Made by a program: the position numbers and the translations under genes. From Treponema sp. OMZ 798 (GTDB taxonomy: Bacteria; Spirochaetota; Spirochaetia; Treponematales; Treponemataceae): a DNA stretch of 64,000 nt. Under the pieces are notes generated by a model, which did not search any database, was not told the origin of the DNA, and saw only the letters and a program-made list of their open reading frames with translations. Positions 8,705-17,286 of the stretch are shown here, piece after piece. The stretch lies in assembly GCF_024181385.1 (NCBI RefSeq), contig NZ_CP051305.1, forward strand, positions 1,426,001-1,490,000, given 5' to 3'. Position 1 is the stretch's first letter; each line of letters opens with the position of its first letter.

Positions 8705-10733
8705 TGATGATTTCAGCAAAAACAAACCCTCCGGAGCGTACGGCAAAAACTTCGATATTATTTATACTAAACATATAGGAAACAACCGGCAGGGTTGTTT
8801 GGTTAAATATTTCAGTAATTTTTTCGTTTACTTTTTCGATATTTACAGGACTTCTATTAAGCCAAAATACGTTTCCTTTATCCGAAGGAATAAGAATAAG
8901 ATTTTCTTTTCCGTCAAACAATTGGACGGGAATTCCGTTTTTATAATTAACACGGATTGTTTTATTCAATTTGGGATGAATCCATTCGGTTTGAGAGTCC
9001 CCGTTTTCATATTGTGTATATGTAATTTCAGAGGAGCCGTCCTCATCACTGTCCCAAACCTTTGTAACAACACCGTCTTTTTCATAATATTCGGAATATT
9101 CATAGAGTTTGTTTTTATTTAAATCTATATCCATTCTTTTTAATATACCGTTTCGATCATACTCAATTCTTGTTTCAAAATAACCGTCCCCATTCTTATC
9201 TGCATTTTCAAAGACAGGTAAGCCGCTTCTGTAATTCGTTTGAGAGTACAGCGCTCCTGCAACACTTACCTCGGCTTTTATCGGGATACCCTTATCAAAG
9301 AATATTTTTTTTATGCCTCCGTCTATGTACGGGGTATTTTCTTCAGAAAAGGCCGAGGAGTAAATCAAGGAGCCTTCATGTATACTTCTTATACTTTTAT
9401 CGACTTTTAAAGAAAAGAAAGCCTGTTGTTTTTGATGCATACCATGAAGCTTTAGATTTAATTCTTTTAATTCTATAGGAGCCCATTTTAGGTCAAGGGG
9501 GCGCATGGTATACTTCTTACCGTTTTTTATAAAATTTTTCACGGAAGGATATGAATCATAGGACAGCGAATACTCTCGTTTTTTTCCGTGAATTACAGAT
9601 GGAACACCGAAATTACATTCTACAGTGTATTCGGGATAACCTGTTTGGAGAGGATCGAATTCCGCACACCAAGGTCTGCCGTTTTTATAATAAATTTTAG
9701 AATCTATAATTAAATCCCCGTTTTCGTCATCAACAATCAAACCTTCGTAGACAGATAAAAAATTTTTAAGTTCATTTCTCAATTCATTGTTTATAACCAA
9801 GCGTAAGAGCTCAACCAAATGAGATTCATACATAGCCTGAGTAAGAATGTACTCCTTCAAAATCGGATTAAAATAATAAACCTTAGCCGACAAAAATTCG
9901 TTTACAGCCGTTTGCTCGTCTATTATACCGTACCTTAGACAAAGTAAGGTAGAATATGAGCGGTTATATAAGTCATTAAGATCATGAGATTCGGTAAAAG
10001 GTAAGTACATACAGCGGTACAATTTTAACCGCCTGATATTATCTTCCGATTTTGTTTCAAAGGGACTTGCAAGCAAAAGAAGGGATGGGTCCTCATCCTG
10101 CCACGCATAAAGCCGGGAAATTATATGTCCGGCCAATTTTTTACCGAAAAAACTCACTTTTTTTCCGCGCTCTCTCAGAAAAAACAATTTTGCAAAACGG
10201 GAATCAAATGCCCAGCGGTCTAAGGTTTCGGATATCAGCTGCTTGGCTTCATCATATCGCCCCAAGCCGTAGAGGGCATCAGCTTTTACATAGTCAGCCT
10301 CAGCCGACTCAAAGGGTAAGAGCTTGACGAGTTCCAAAGCTTCCCTGTATTTTAACATTCTTGTATTGACTTGAGCAGCCAATAAACGGGCGGCATTTAT
10401 ATCGTATAAGCGCCAGATCATTCCGTCGGCACAAGCGGCATCGGCTTTTTGCAATATATCTTCGTTGGGTTGATTTAATTTTAAACCGCATATTGCCTGA
10501 ATATATAAAAAATCGGCAGTTTTAGGATCATACACTTCACCAAGCTGAGCTTCAAATAAGGCTTCCTTCCATTTTTCTTCGGTAAAGAGCTTAGCAGAAT
10601 TCTGTAAACATGATAGGGCAGCCGATAAATTTACCCCCTCACTTTGATCGGCATAAAGCCCCATAAAAATCAAAAGAAAAAAGGCTAAAATCTTATATTT
10701 GAGTTTAAAATCATAAAATTTACAAGATGTCAT
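8697..10733 (-). CDS. Large exported protein with TPR-like N-terminus and repeated beta segments, function unknown
   Basis: A 678-residue protein with an N-terminal hydrophobic segment (KILAFFLLIFMGLYA) consistent with export. The first half carries helical repeats of TPR type (LSCLQNSAKLFTEEKWKEAL, and ADYVKADALYGLGRYDEAKQ). The second half contains repeated short strands with Asn/Asp-Gly turns, such as ENADKNGDGYFETRIEYDRNG and WDSDEDGSSEITYTQYENG, resembling calcium-binding or wrap-around repeats seen in exported proteins. It lies 9 bases after tilS and overlaps the start of the HtrA-like protease by 8 bases, so it may be the protease's partner or substrate adaptor. I do not recognise a named family. 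Confidence 0.7.
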   Translation of the reverse strand: MTSCKFYDFKLKYKILAFFLLIFMGLYADQSEGVNLSAALSCLQNSAKLFTEEKWKEALFEAQLGEVYDPKTADFLYIQAICGLKLNQPNEDILQKADAACADGMIWRLYDINAARLLAAQVNTRMLKYREALELVKLLPFESAEADYVKADALYGLGRYDEAKQLISETLDRWAFDSRFAKLFFLRERGKKVSFFGKKLAGHIISRLYAWQDEDPSLLLLASPFETKSEDNIRRLKLYRCMYLPFTESHDLNDLYNRSYSTLLCLRYGIIDEQTAVNEFLSAKVYYFNPILKEYILTQAMYESHLVELLRLVINNELRNELKNFLSVYEGLIVDDENGDLIIDSKIYYKNGRPWCAEFDPLQTGYPEYTVECNFGVPSVIHGKKREYSLSYDSYPSVKNFIKNGKKYTMRPLDLKWAPIELKELNLKLHGMHQKQQAFFSLKVDKSIRSIHEGSLIYSSAFSEENTPYIDGGIKKIFFDKGIPIKAEVSVAGALYSQTNYRSGLPVFENADKNGDGYFETRIEYDRNGILKRMDIDLNKNKLYEYSEYYEKDGVVTKVWDSDEDGSSEITYTQYENGDSQTEWIHPKLNKTIRVNYKNGIPVQLFDGKENLILIPSDKGNVFWLNRSPVNIEKVNEKITEIFNQTTLPVVSYMFSINNIEVFAVRSGGFVFAEIINE

Positions 10734-10742
10734 CTTTTACCC

Positions 10743-12098
10743 CTATAAAAACTTTTTGCCGAAAACGGCTCCGTATATTCCTTTAACTACCCCGCCCTCT
10801 TCGATTATCGGCAAAATATTTCTATTTTCGTAGTCTATATTCCACTCATTTATAATCTTTTTTACCGATTTTTTTGAACCGTAAGAGGTCTCTATCTCAT
10901 CACCGAAAAGGCGTGAGCGCACACAAAAAGGAGGCTTAAAGGGACCTATACCGCAAGTTTTATCGCTCTCGTGCACTATAAAAAATCCGTTTTCTTTTTC
11001 TACAGCCCTAAAAGTTCCGGCGGGCGTATTAAAGGTGCAAGGCTTATCGATCCAAATAGAATAAAAGACGTCTCCCGGCTTTTCCTCATTTTCATCCTTA
11101 AAAAGCAAGACCGAATCTCCTTCTTTTTTTATACAAAAGCCGCCCGAAAAAATTATATTTTTTGTATCTGAAAGCTTCATTAAATCTTCAAAGACCGAGT
11201 AAGGGATTCTTCTTTTCCCTTTTAAAAGAATGAGACCTTCTTGAAGAAATTTAAGTTTTAAGGCTTCTTCAAGGCTTACAAAAAAAAGAAATTTACACCG
11301 GCAGCAGGCGACCCCTTTTTTGTTCTTATCCAATATCCATGCTTCTTTCTTTGTTCTATAAGAGTCAGTAATAAAATCGTTTTGAGCCCTGATTTTTGCT
11401 AAACTTTTATCCAAGCCGCTTTGCCAGCCGTCAAAACAAACGGTCAAAGCAGGAATAAGATTATGCCTGACCTTGTTCCTAAGATAGGAGGTCTCAAAAT
11501 TAGTAGCATCTTCTCTCCACGGGATATTTTTTTCTTTTAAATATTCTTCTATTTCTGACCGGCTAATATTAAGAAGCGGGCGGATAAATCTGCCCCGTCT
11601 TGGAGAAATCCCCATAAGGGCTTCAGGACCGGCACCTTGAAAGAGCCTCATCAAAACTGTTTCATAATTATCGTTTTTGTTGTGGGCCGTCAAAATATAA
11701 TCGGCATTTAAGGAATCCGCCGTCTTTTCAAACTCATTGTACCTCAAAAAGCGGGCAGCATCTTCAATTCCCGTTTTTCTGCTTCGGGCTTCATCGAATA
11801 CCCTATTTTTGGGAATTTCAGTTAAGATACAGGGGCACTTATTTTTACAAAAGTCTAAAACAAATTGGGCATCGCCTAGGGTTTCATTTTCAGGCCTTAT
11901 ATTGTGGTTTACGGTTATGACAAAAATTTCGGCGTTTATATCGCTCTTTAATTCCAAGAAGGCTGAAAGCATGGCCATAGAATCGGCTCCTCCGGAAACG
12001 GCAAGCAGGAGTCTTACAGGAGCGGCATCTCGGCCGATCTTTTTATCGGATAGGGAGGAAAAGCCAAGAAGCACTTCTTTTAAAAACGATTTTACCAT
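10743..12098 (-). CDS. tilS: tRNA(Ile)-lysidine synthase TilS
   Basis: Converts C34 of the CAU-anticodon tRNA(Ile) to lysidine using ATP, so that AUA is read as Ile. The PP-loop SGGADSMAML is near the N-terminus, with the expected downstream segments ITVNHNIRPEN and LTAHNKNDNYETVLMRLFQG. A C-terminal TilS-C-like domain follows (RSRLFGDEI). The start is placed at ATG 12098 (MVKSFLKEV): the longer frame adds 28 unrelated residues that run through a promoter. With this start the protein is 451 residues, normal for the family. The promoter ends seven bases before the ATG and there is no Shine-Dalgarno sequence. Confidence 0.92.
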   Translation of the reverse strand: MVKSFLKEVLLGFSSLSDKKIGRDAAPVRLLLAVSGGADSMAMLSAFLELKSDINAEIFVITVNHNIRPENETLGDAQFVLDFCKNKCPCILTEIPKNRVFDEARSRKTGIEDAARFLRYNEFEKTADSLNADYILTAHNKNDNYETVLMRLFQGAGPEALMGISPRRGRFIRPLLNISRSEIEEYLKEKNIPWREDATNFETSYLRNKVRHNLIPALTVCFDGWQSGLDKSLAKIRAQNDFITDSYRTKKEAWILDKNKKGVACCRCKFLFFVSLEEALKLKFLQEGLILLKGKRRIPYSVFEDLMKLSDTKNIIFSGGFCIKKEGDSVLLFKDENEEKPGDVFYSIWIDKPCTFNTPAGTFRAVEKENGFFIVHESDKTCGIGPFKPPFCVRSRLFGDEIETSYGSKKSVKKIINEWNIDYENRNILPIIEEGGVVKGIYGAVFGKKFL

Positions 12099-12105
12099 AT
12101 GATAG

Positions 12106-12133
12106 ATTTTACATAATTTATAAAAATGGTCAA
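12106..12133 (-). promoter_or_regulatory. Promoter abutting the tilS start (leaderless type)
   Basis: On the minus strand, TTGACC (12133-12128) and TAAAAT (12111-12106) are 16 bases apart. Seven bases (CTATCAT) separate the -10 box from the tilS ATG at 12098, so the predicted first transcribed base is at or next to the start codon. It lies just past the terminator of the upstream rplY unit. Confidence 0.58.
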
Positions 12134-12182
12134 CAGTTATGAAAGGGGAAAAAATCAGTTTTTTAAAATACAGAATAAACAA

Positions 12183-12224
12183 AAAAACCTTCCGTTCTTT
12201 AACTTAAGGAAGCGGAAGGTTTTT
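12183..12224 (-). terminator. Rho-independent terminator of the rplY transcription unit
   Basis: A perfect 12-bp inverted repeat (AAAAACCTTCCG and CGGAAGGTTTTT) with an 18-base loop lies 17 bases after the rplY stop. The minus-strand arm ends in a run of T. It separates rplY from tilS. The A/T flanks make it symmetric, but no plus-strand gene ends here. Confidence 0.85.
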
Positions 12225-12241
12225 ATTCATAAAAATAAGAC

Positions 12242-12877
12242 TTATTTAGCCTCTTCTGCAGCAGGGGCAGCTTCAGTAGAAGCAGCTTCTTCGCCTTCGG
12301 CCTCAGCAGCAGGAGTTGAAGTCTCGGCTGCAGCAAACTTGATGGCTGCAACAGTTATATCATCGCTTGTTAAAACGGTAACAGCCTCAGGAAGTTTAAT
12401 ATCCCTGACATGGAGCGACTGATTTACATCAAGGGCTGAAACATCAACAACGATTCTGGGAGGCAGATCCTTAGGCAGACACTCAAGTTCAAGCTCGGTT
12501 ATACCTGTCTCAAGAATACCGCCATGGCGTACACCTTCGGGAGAACCTTCAAGTCTGATCTTAACCTTTGTACGTAAGGTCTTTCCTCTTTCTACCTCGT
12601 AAAAGTCGATATGTTTAATCTTATCCGTAACAATATCATGCTGAAAATCTTTAATAAAAACTTCGTAATCCTTTCCCGCTGCATTTAATGTTACAATAGT
12701 ACTTTCGGTAACAAGTTTAAAAAGTTTCATAAATTCTCTTTCATCAACATCAAGAGAAACGGATTTGCCGTGCCTATCATACATTACTGCAGGAATTCTT
12801 CCCGCTCTTCTCATTTTTACAGCGGCATTTTTACCGTATGTAGATCTTTCATTTGCATTTAACAGTCTCTGTTCCAT
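12242..12877 (-). CDS. rplY: 50S ribosomal protein L25 / general stress protein Ctc
   Basis: Binds 5S rRNA in the large ribosomal subunit. The 211-residue protein is the long Ctc form. The L25 domain begins with LNANERSTYGKNAAVKMRR and RIPAVMYDRHG; the TL5/Ctc C-terminal domain follows, with KIRLEGSPEGVRHGG and LECLPKDLPPRIVVDVSAL. It ends in a low-complexity Ala/Glu tail of about 30 residues. GAGGAG precedes the ATG. It lies downstream of tRNA-Gln and before tilS, and ends at a strong terminator. Confidence 0.95.
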   Translation of the reverse strand: MEQRLLNANERSTYGKNAAVKMRRAGRIPAVMYDRHGKSVSLDVDEREFMKLFKLVTESTIVTLNAAGKDYEVFIKDFQHDIVTDKIKHIDFYEVERGKTLRTKVKIRLEGSPEGVRHGGILETGITELELECLPKDLPPRIVVDVSALDVNQSLHVRDIKLPEAVTVLTSDDITVAAIKFAAAETSTPAAEAEGEEAASTEAAPAAEEAK

Positions 12878-12915
12878 AACCCCAGAACTCCTCTACTACC
12901 AATTATTTAGTTTGC

Positions 12916-12941
12916 AAAAAGGACCGCCGATAAAAGCGGTC
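12916..12941 (-). terminator. Terminator downstream of tRNA-Gln
   Basis: A 6-bp stem GACCGC/GCGGTC with an 8-base loop is followed on the minus strand by CTTTTT. It begins seven bases after the tRNA 3' end, so it probably ends the tRNA transcript. Confidence 0.7.
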
Positions 12942-12947
12942 TCAAAA

Positions 12948-13020
12948 CTGGGACGGTAGGATTCGAACCTACGGAATGACGGCACCAAAAGCCGTTGGCT
13001 TACCACTTGCCGACGTCCCA
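12948..13020 (-). tRNA. trnQ: tRNA-Gln (anticodon TTG)
   Basis: The 73-base minus-strand sequence folds as a cloverleaf. The acceptor stem TGGGACG pairs with CGTCCCA, with discriminator G. The anticodon stem ACGGC/GCCGT encloses loop TTTTGGT, giving anticodon TTG. The T arm is GTAGG TTCGAAT CCTAC. The U1-A72 pair and G73 are typical glutamine identity features. The 3' CCA is not encoded. Confidence 0.96.
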
Positions 13021-13100
13021 AATATATACAAAAAGCTAAAAGCTAAATTGTATCCAAAAACAGAAAAAACTATTATTACATCGCAAATTGACTGCTAAAG

Positions 13101-13388
13101 CTAGATTCCAGCCTCAGCATCTTGCCCGGGCATAACAGGTGTTTTTTCGTAAACCTCCAAAACAGCCTTTGTCATTTTTTCCCTGAACTCGGCAGTGATA
13201 GGATGAGCTATATTTTTAAACTCACCGTTACTCAGCTTCCGGCTCGGCATTCCAATGTACAAACCGTCATTACCCTCAATCACTCTTACATTATGAAGGA
13301 CAAAGCAATCATCGAACGTAATATTAGCATAAGCCTTTAAACTACTCCCCGGACTCACTTTCTGAACACGGACTTCTGTAATTTCCAT
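13101..13388 (-). CDS. spoVG: Septation/RNA-binding regulator SpoVG
   Basis: A 95-residue protein starting MEITEVRVQKV at ATG 13388, with a strong AAGGAGG site before it. A longer in-frame start would extend back into ispE and is rejected. Conserved SpoVG segments include ITFDDCFVLHNVRVIEG, GLYIGMPSRKL and IAHPITAEFREKM. SpoVG proteins are small nucleic-acid-binding regulators; in spirochetes they act as DNA/RNA-binding regulators rather than in sporulation. It follows ispE, an arrangement also seen in Firmicutes. It has its own promoter with a large palindrome. Confidence 0.95.
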   Translation of the reverse strand: MEITEVRVQKVSPGSSLKAYANITFDDCFVLHNVRVIEGNDGLYIGMPSRKLSNGEFKNIAHPITAEFREKMTKAVLEVYEKTPVMPGQDAEAGI

Positions 13389-13403
13389 ACTGTCCTCCTT
13401 GCA

Positions 13404-13463
13404 TAAAATATTGGTAACATCTTTACCTACCAATATTTTACTACGCTTTCTATCAGAACGCAA
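13404..13463 (-). promoter_or_regulatory. spoVG promoter with a 13-bp palindromic operator
   Basis: On the minus strand, TTGCGT (13463-13458, inside the 3' end of ispE) and TAAAAT (13440-13435) are 17 bases apart. The -10 box forms the outer edge of a perfect 13-bp inverted repeat, TAAAATATTGGTA and TACCAATATTTTA, with an 11-base centre (13404-13440). Because the predicted transcript starts inside the repeat, the full hairpin would not form in RNA. This favours a DNA operator, possibly autoregulatory. Confidence 0.6.
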
Positions 13464-14307
13464 GTAACAAGAAGAAAAAACATCGGCCATATTCAGCAAA
13501 AAGCTTGGAATAAGCATTTTTGACTGCTTTTTCATCTTTAAAAAGTCCAAAAACCGAAGAACCGGCACCGCTCATAAGAGCAAAGTCGGCCCCGTAAGTT
13601 AAAAGGTCTAGTTTTGCCTTTTTTATTGCAGGATATTCAATAAAAAGAACATCTTCAAAGCTGTTAAAAAAAGGCCATTCACGGCAGTCTTTGCCGCAAA
13701 AAAGCTCAGGATTAAAAGCAGGATTCAGTATCTCCGATTCTTTACGGCCTAAAAGGCTGTAAGCCCTGGGCGTAGCGCTTTTTATTTCGGGATAAATCAA
13801 AATCCCAAAATAATCTGAAGAAACGGAAACTCTTTTTATTTCTTCTCCGCGGCCTCTTACAACCGCAGCTCCATCTCCCAAAAAAAACGGAACATCGCTT
13901 CCTATTTTCAAAGCTATAGCTCTTAAGTCTTCTTCCCGTAAACGAGTAGAAAACATCTCATTAAGCCCCCGCAAAACCGAAGCGGCATCGGAAGATCCGC
14001 CTCCCAATCCGGCGCCTTCAGGGATTCTTTTTAGGATCCTCACGGTAACACCTTCAGAAATACCGGTAAAGCTTTTAAACTCTTCATAAGCTCTTGTAAT
14101 GGTGTTCTCTGCCGGCAATTCAGCCAATGGAGACAGCACCTTACATTCTTTTTTATCCGGTTTTCTTTGCATTAAAAGATCGTCGGCAAGAGAAATCGGA
14201 GCAAAAACACTTACAAGGTCATGGAACCCGTCACTTCTCTTTCCTAAAACTTCCAAATGCAGATTAATTTTTGCATGAGCTTTAAGGCTAATCGCACTTT
14301 TAATCAT
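13453..14307 (-). CDS. ispE: 4-diphosphocytidyl-2-C-methyl-D-erythritol kinase IspE
   Basis: Phosphorylates CDP-methylerythritol in the non-mevalonate (MEP) isoprenoid pathway. The 284-residue GHMP kinase has the N-terminal [20 protein letters not shown] motif, the ATP-binding [16 protein letters not shown] glycine-rich loop, and a C-terminal [18 protein letters not shown]. Length is normal. The C-terminal tail contains the -35 region of spoVG. The promoter lies nine bases before the ATG, so the mRNA should have almost no leader; the only SD-like bases (AGGA) are too close to the ATG to be a normal site. Confidence 0.95.
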   Translation of the reverse strand: MIKSAISLKAHAKINLHLEVLGKRSDGFHDLVSVFAPISLADDLLMQRKPDKKECKVLSPLAELPAENTITRAYEEFKSFTGISEGVTVRILKRIPEGAGLGGGSSDAASVLRGLNEMFSTRLREEDLRAIALKIGSDVPFFLGDGAAVVRGRGEEIKRVSVSSDYFGILIYPEIKSATPRAYSLLGRKESEILNPAFNPELFCGKDCREWPFFNSFEDVLFIEYPAIKKAKLDLLTYGADFALMSGAGSSVFGLFKDEKAVKNAYSKLFAEYGRCFFFLLLAF

Positions 14308-14316
14308 GTCCTAAGC

Positions 14317-14344
14317 ATTATATCCAATTATAAAGTTTTGTCAA
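14317..14344 (-). promoter_or_regulatory. Promoter almost abutting the ispE start
   Basis: On the minus strand, a perfect TTGACA (14344-14339) and a perfect TATAAT (14322-14317) are 16 bases apart. Nine bases separate the -10 box from the ATG at 14307, predicting a leader of about 1-3 bases. This is one of the best consensus matches in the window. Confidence 0.7.
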
Positions 14345-14382
14345 TACAAAATAAAGGAAATTAACGGCAAAATTATGATTTT

Positions 14383-15774
14383 TTAAGGCTTGCAGGGTTC
14401 CAGATCCCAATCCTTATAAAGAAGCTCCAAAAATGAACTCATAATATATTCTCCGCCGGAAATAGTATAATGATGCCCGTCATCCTTCATGAGCCTTATT
14501 TTTTTACCTTCGGCGTTTTTAAGGGTATCGGTATAAGGGACACCATCCCCCGGAACTATACTGCTTAGAGAGAATTTTTTAAGAATAATCTCGGAGTATT
14601 CAGATGCTATTTTTTTATGTAAGTCTTCGATATAAAGTAATTGGGCATTGTATATCTTATCCCGGACAACAGGCATTCCGAGCCAATATACTTTTTTTGT
14701 ATTTGCAAACAAAACGTCCAAATGAGTTTTTATCTTATCCCTATAAGCCGTTTCCCAGTTCTCGGTTTCTTTTACGAGGACCTTGCCGTTGTCTGCATAA
14801 AAATTTTGATAATCATTCATTCCTAAAAAAATTACGGCAATATCATAGGGTTCATTCTTACTTTCTTCAAACACATTCTTTAATTTTTTAGGCCAGTTAT
14901 AGTAATCGCTTCTTATAAAACCTGAGGAGTGAACGGAAATTTCTTTTACCTTTATCGAAGAATTTTGACCCGTAAGCCTTAAAAAACCTGCAGCAATGCT
15001 GTGCATTTGAGAATCTCCTATCATTAGGATACGCAAGGGTTTTTCGGTATTATAGGTATAAACCTTTTTAGGTTCATCAGCCTTTTCTGCCTCTCCTTCT
15101 TTGGAGGCAGTTTCGGATATATCTTCTTTTTTTAGCTCTAATGCTTTTTGCTCAAGCCTCAGCTTTTCAAGTTCTGCAATTCTAAGCTGTTCGAGAATTT
15201 TTAGCTTATCTAAAAGAATATTTAAATTTTCGAGTTTTACTTCAAGCTCATCTACCATTTTTTTTACGGCTGCGGTATCTTCCGGTTTTGATTCCTCGGA
15301 TAAACCGTTTCTTGCAGTTTCCAAGTCTTTTTGCAGACTGTCTATGGGAGATTTTTCATTTTGAGGTTTATCGATATTCTCTCCTATGTTCTCTAAGACT
15401 AAAAGCTTTTCCCTGCGGATTAATTCTTCCGAATCCATATAATAAAAAGAATCCCAATCACTTAGCCCTTCAAGACCTGCATAGCGCAAAAACAGAATCC
15501 TTGCAGAAGGAATAATATTATCCAGTTTCAGTTGTTGCGACAAACCAGAAACAGGTTTCACAACAGTCTTAAACACTTCTGCAGCATAAGGATTTTTTAT
15601 TTTAGATGAAAAATCGTCTAAGGATTTACCTAGGAGCAGCATAAAGAAAAAAATACAAAGTAAAAAAAACAAAAGAGCCTTGTTGGCAGAATAAAAGAAA
15701 GATTTTTTATTTTTAGGTTTTATTTTAAGAGAAAAAACATCATTTATTTTTTTTATTGTATCTTTTAGCTTCAT
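14383..15774 (-). CDS. SGNH-hydrolase (DUF459-type) membrane protein with coiled coil, probable partner of the MBOAT acyltransferase
   Basis: A 463-residue protein with one N-terminal membrane anchor (about residues 28-48), a coiled-coil stretch rich in Glu, Leu and Lys, and a periplasmic SGNH domain. Block I is LRILMIGDSQMHSIAAG, followed by VIFLGMNDYQNF and a final DDGHHYTISGGEYI carrying the catalytic Asp-x-x-His. The nucleophile Ser is in GDSQ. It begins 14 bases after the MBOAT gene. Pairs of an MBOAT protein with an SGNH protein typically O-acetylate a cell-surface polymer. The polymer here is unknown; proximity to flbB does not by itself make it flagellar. Confidence 0.78.
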   Translation of the reverse strand: MKLKDTIKKINDVFSLKIKPKNKKSFFYSANKALLFFLLCIFFFMLLLGKSLDDFSSKIKNPYAAEVFKTVVKPVSGLSQQLKLDNIIPSARILFLRYAGLEGLSDWDSFYYMDSEELIRREKLLVLENIGENIDKPQNEKSPIDSLQKDLETARNGLSEESKPEDTAAVKKMVDELEVKLENLNILLDKLKILEQLRIAELEKLRLEQKALELKKEDISETASKEGEAEKADEPKKVYTYNTEKPLRILMIGDSQMHSIAAGFLRLTGQNSSIKVKEISVHSSGFIRSDYYNWPKKLKNVFEESKNEPYDIAVIFLGMNDYQNFYADNGKVLVKETENWETAYRDKIKTHLDVLFANTKKVYWLGMPVVRDKIYNAQLLYIEDLHKKIASEYSEIILKKFSLSSIVPGDGVPYTDTLKNAEGKKIRLMKDDGHHYTISGGEYIMSSFLELLYKDWDLEPCKP

Positions 15775-15788
15775 ATGTTAACCCTCAC

Positions 15789-17264
15789 CTAAAACGCAAA
15801 ATAGATAAACGGGGGGATGCCCGAAGTTGAAACCGCATAAACGGCAGCTAAAAAACTTACGGTGATAACAACTTTGAAAATCATCGGAAGACGGCTATAT
15901 ATCGTAAAAGCTTTTTTTCTTAAACTTTCCGAAGGAAGCTGTAAAATAAGACCTGCAAAAAAGATTAAAAGAATAAAGGGACTTATAATTTGAAAGGGCT
16001 GAGACACATTTCCCAAGGATCGTAAATATAAATTCAGTTCCGATAGAGATGACGAAAAAAACACAAGCCAGCTGATATTTATAAATATAAAGACCGGTAT
16101 AATTTTCAAAAAATCAAAACCTTTTTTTACATTTTGTTTTTCACCTAAAGGCTCTCCTCCTAAGGCTTTCTTTTTTTTCACTTCTGAAAAAATTCTCTCG
16201 ATACAAAGCATTGTTCCCTGCATCGCTCCCCAAATCAAAAAGGTCCATGAAGCTCCATGCCAAAGACCTGCAATGAGCATCGTAAAAAAAAGCGCAAAAA
16301 GAGCCCGAGCAAGGCCAAAACGGGAGCCGCCTAAGCCGAAATAAAGGTAGTCGCGAAGCCATGAAGAAAAGCTTATATGCCACCTTCTCCAAAATTCGGT
16401 GATTGACTTTGAAACATAGGGGCGGTTAAAGTTTGCAGGGGTATTAAAGCCTAAAAGAATGCCTATACCTATCGCCATGTCGCTGTATCCCGAAAAATCG
16501 GCATAGATAATAATCGTATAACATAGCACCCCAAAAATGAGCTCCCATGTATTATAAAATGAAGGATTTGCAAAAATTTTATCTGTCACAAGGATGGTTA
16601 AAAAATTTGAAATTATCATTTTTTTATAAAGACCTGAAATTAAAAGCACAATTGCATTGTCGAAGGCTATGGGCCTTGCTCCTTTTTCATTGTCACAGTT
16701 AAGAGCTCTCGGAAGGTCCTTAAAAAAATATTCGGCCTGAACAATGGGGCCTGAGGACAGCTGGGGGAAAAACGATACATAGAGTAAAAAATCCCAAAAA
16801 GACTTGACATGCCTTATCTTACAAAGATAGATATCAAAGACATAGCTCATGCATCGGAAGGTATAATAAGAAATACCTACAGGAAGTAAAAGAGACCAAG
16901 AGCGTACATGGCTTAAAAAAGGCGATACTGAGTACATATCGGGAAAAAAGGTATTTAAATACGAAAGCAGTCCGTAAAGGTATTTAAAAAATCCCAAATA
17001 CAAAATATCGAGAATGCAGATAATGATTACGATAGCCTTTCTGGGTACGTAATTTTTTTCTTTATCGATAAGAAAGCCGTAAAAATAATTTATAAGGGTA
17101 AAAACAAAAAGCAGGATACAAAAACGCCAATCCCACATCGCATAGAAAAAATAAGAGGCGGCCGTCAAAAGTATTTTCCGTTCTTTTTCCTGCCTAAAAA
17201 TATACCAGTATAAAAAAAACACTGAGAGAAAAAATACGGCAAACGAAATCGTAGGAAAAAACAT
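15789..17264 (-). CDS. MBOAT-family membrane O-acyltransferase (AlgI/DltB-like)
   Basis: A 491-residue polytopic membrane protein with about ten hydrophobic segments. The MBOAT signature is seen as SITEFWRRWHISFSSWLRDY followed by YFGLGG and the catalytic His in LIAGLWHGASWTFLIWG. Such enzymes move acyl groups across the membrane for transfer to polysaccharide or other periplasmic acceptors. It lies 22 bases after flbB and 14 bases before the SGNH gene, forming an MBOAT-SGNH pair. No clear ribosome-binding site precedes the ATG. Confidence 0.9.
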   Translation of the reverse strand: MFFPTISFAVFFLSVFFLYWYIFRQEKERKILLTAASYFFYAMWDWRFCILLFVFTLINYFYGFLIDKEKNYVPRKAIVIIICILDILYLGFFKYLYGLLSYLNTFFPDMYSVSPFLSHVRSWSLLLPVGISYYTFRCMSYVFDIYLCKIRHVKSFWDFLLYVSFFPQLSSGPIVQAEYFFKDLPRALNCDNEKGARPIAFDNAIVLLISGLYKKMIISNFLTILVTDKIFANPSFYNTWELIFGVLCYTIIIYADFSGYSDMAIGIGILLGFNTPANFNRPYVSKSITEFWRRWHISFSSWLRDYLYFGLGGSRFGLARALFALFFTMLIAGLWHGASWTFLIWGAMQGTMLCIERIFSEVKKKKALGGEPLGEKQNVKKGFDFLKIIPVFIFINISWLVFFSSSLSELNLYLRSLGNVSQPFQIISPFILLIFFAGLILQLPSESLRKKAFTIYSRLPMIFKVVITVSFLAAVYAVSTSGIPPFIYFAF

Positions 17265-17286
17265 TGGTTTAAGTCTAAATTACCTA

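Noticed and set aside
12126..12422. Plus-strand ORF rich in Ala and Ser
   Set aside because: It is the antisense shadow of the Ala/Glu-rich tail of rplY, with no homology of its own and a strong terminator inside.
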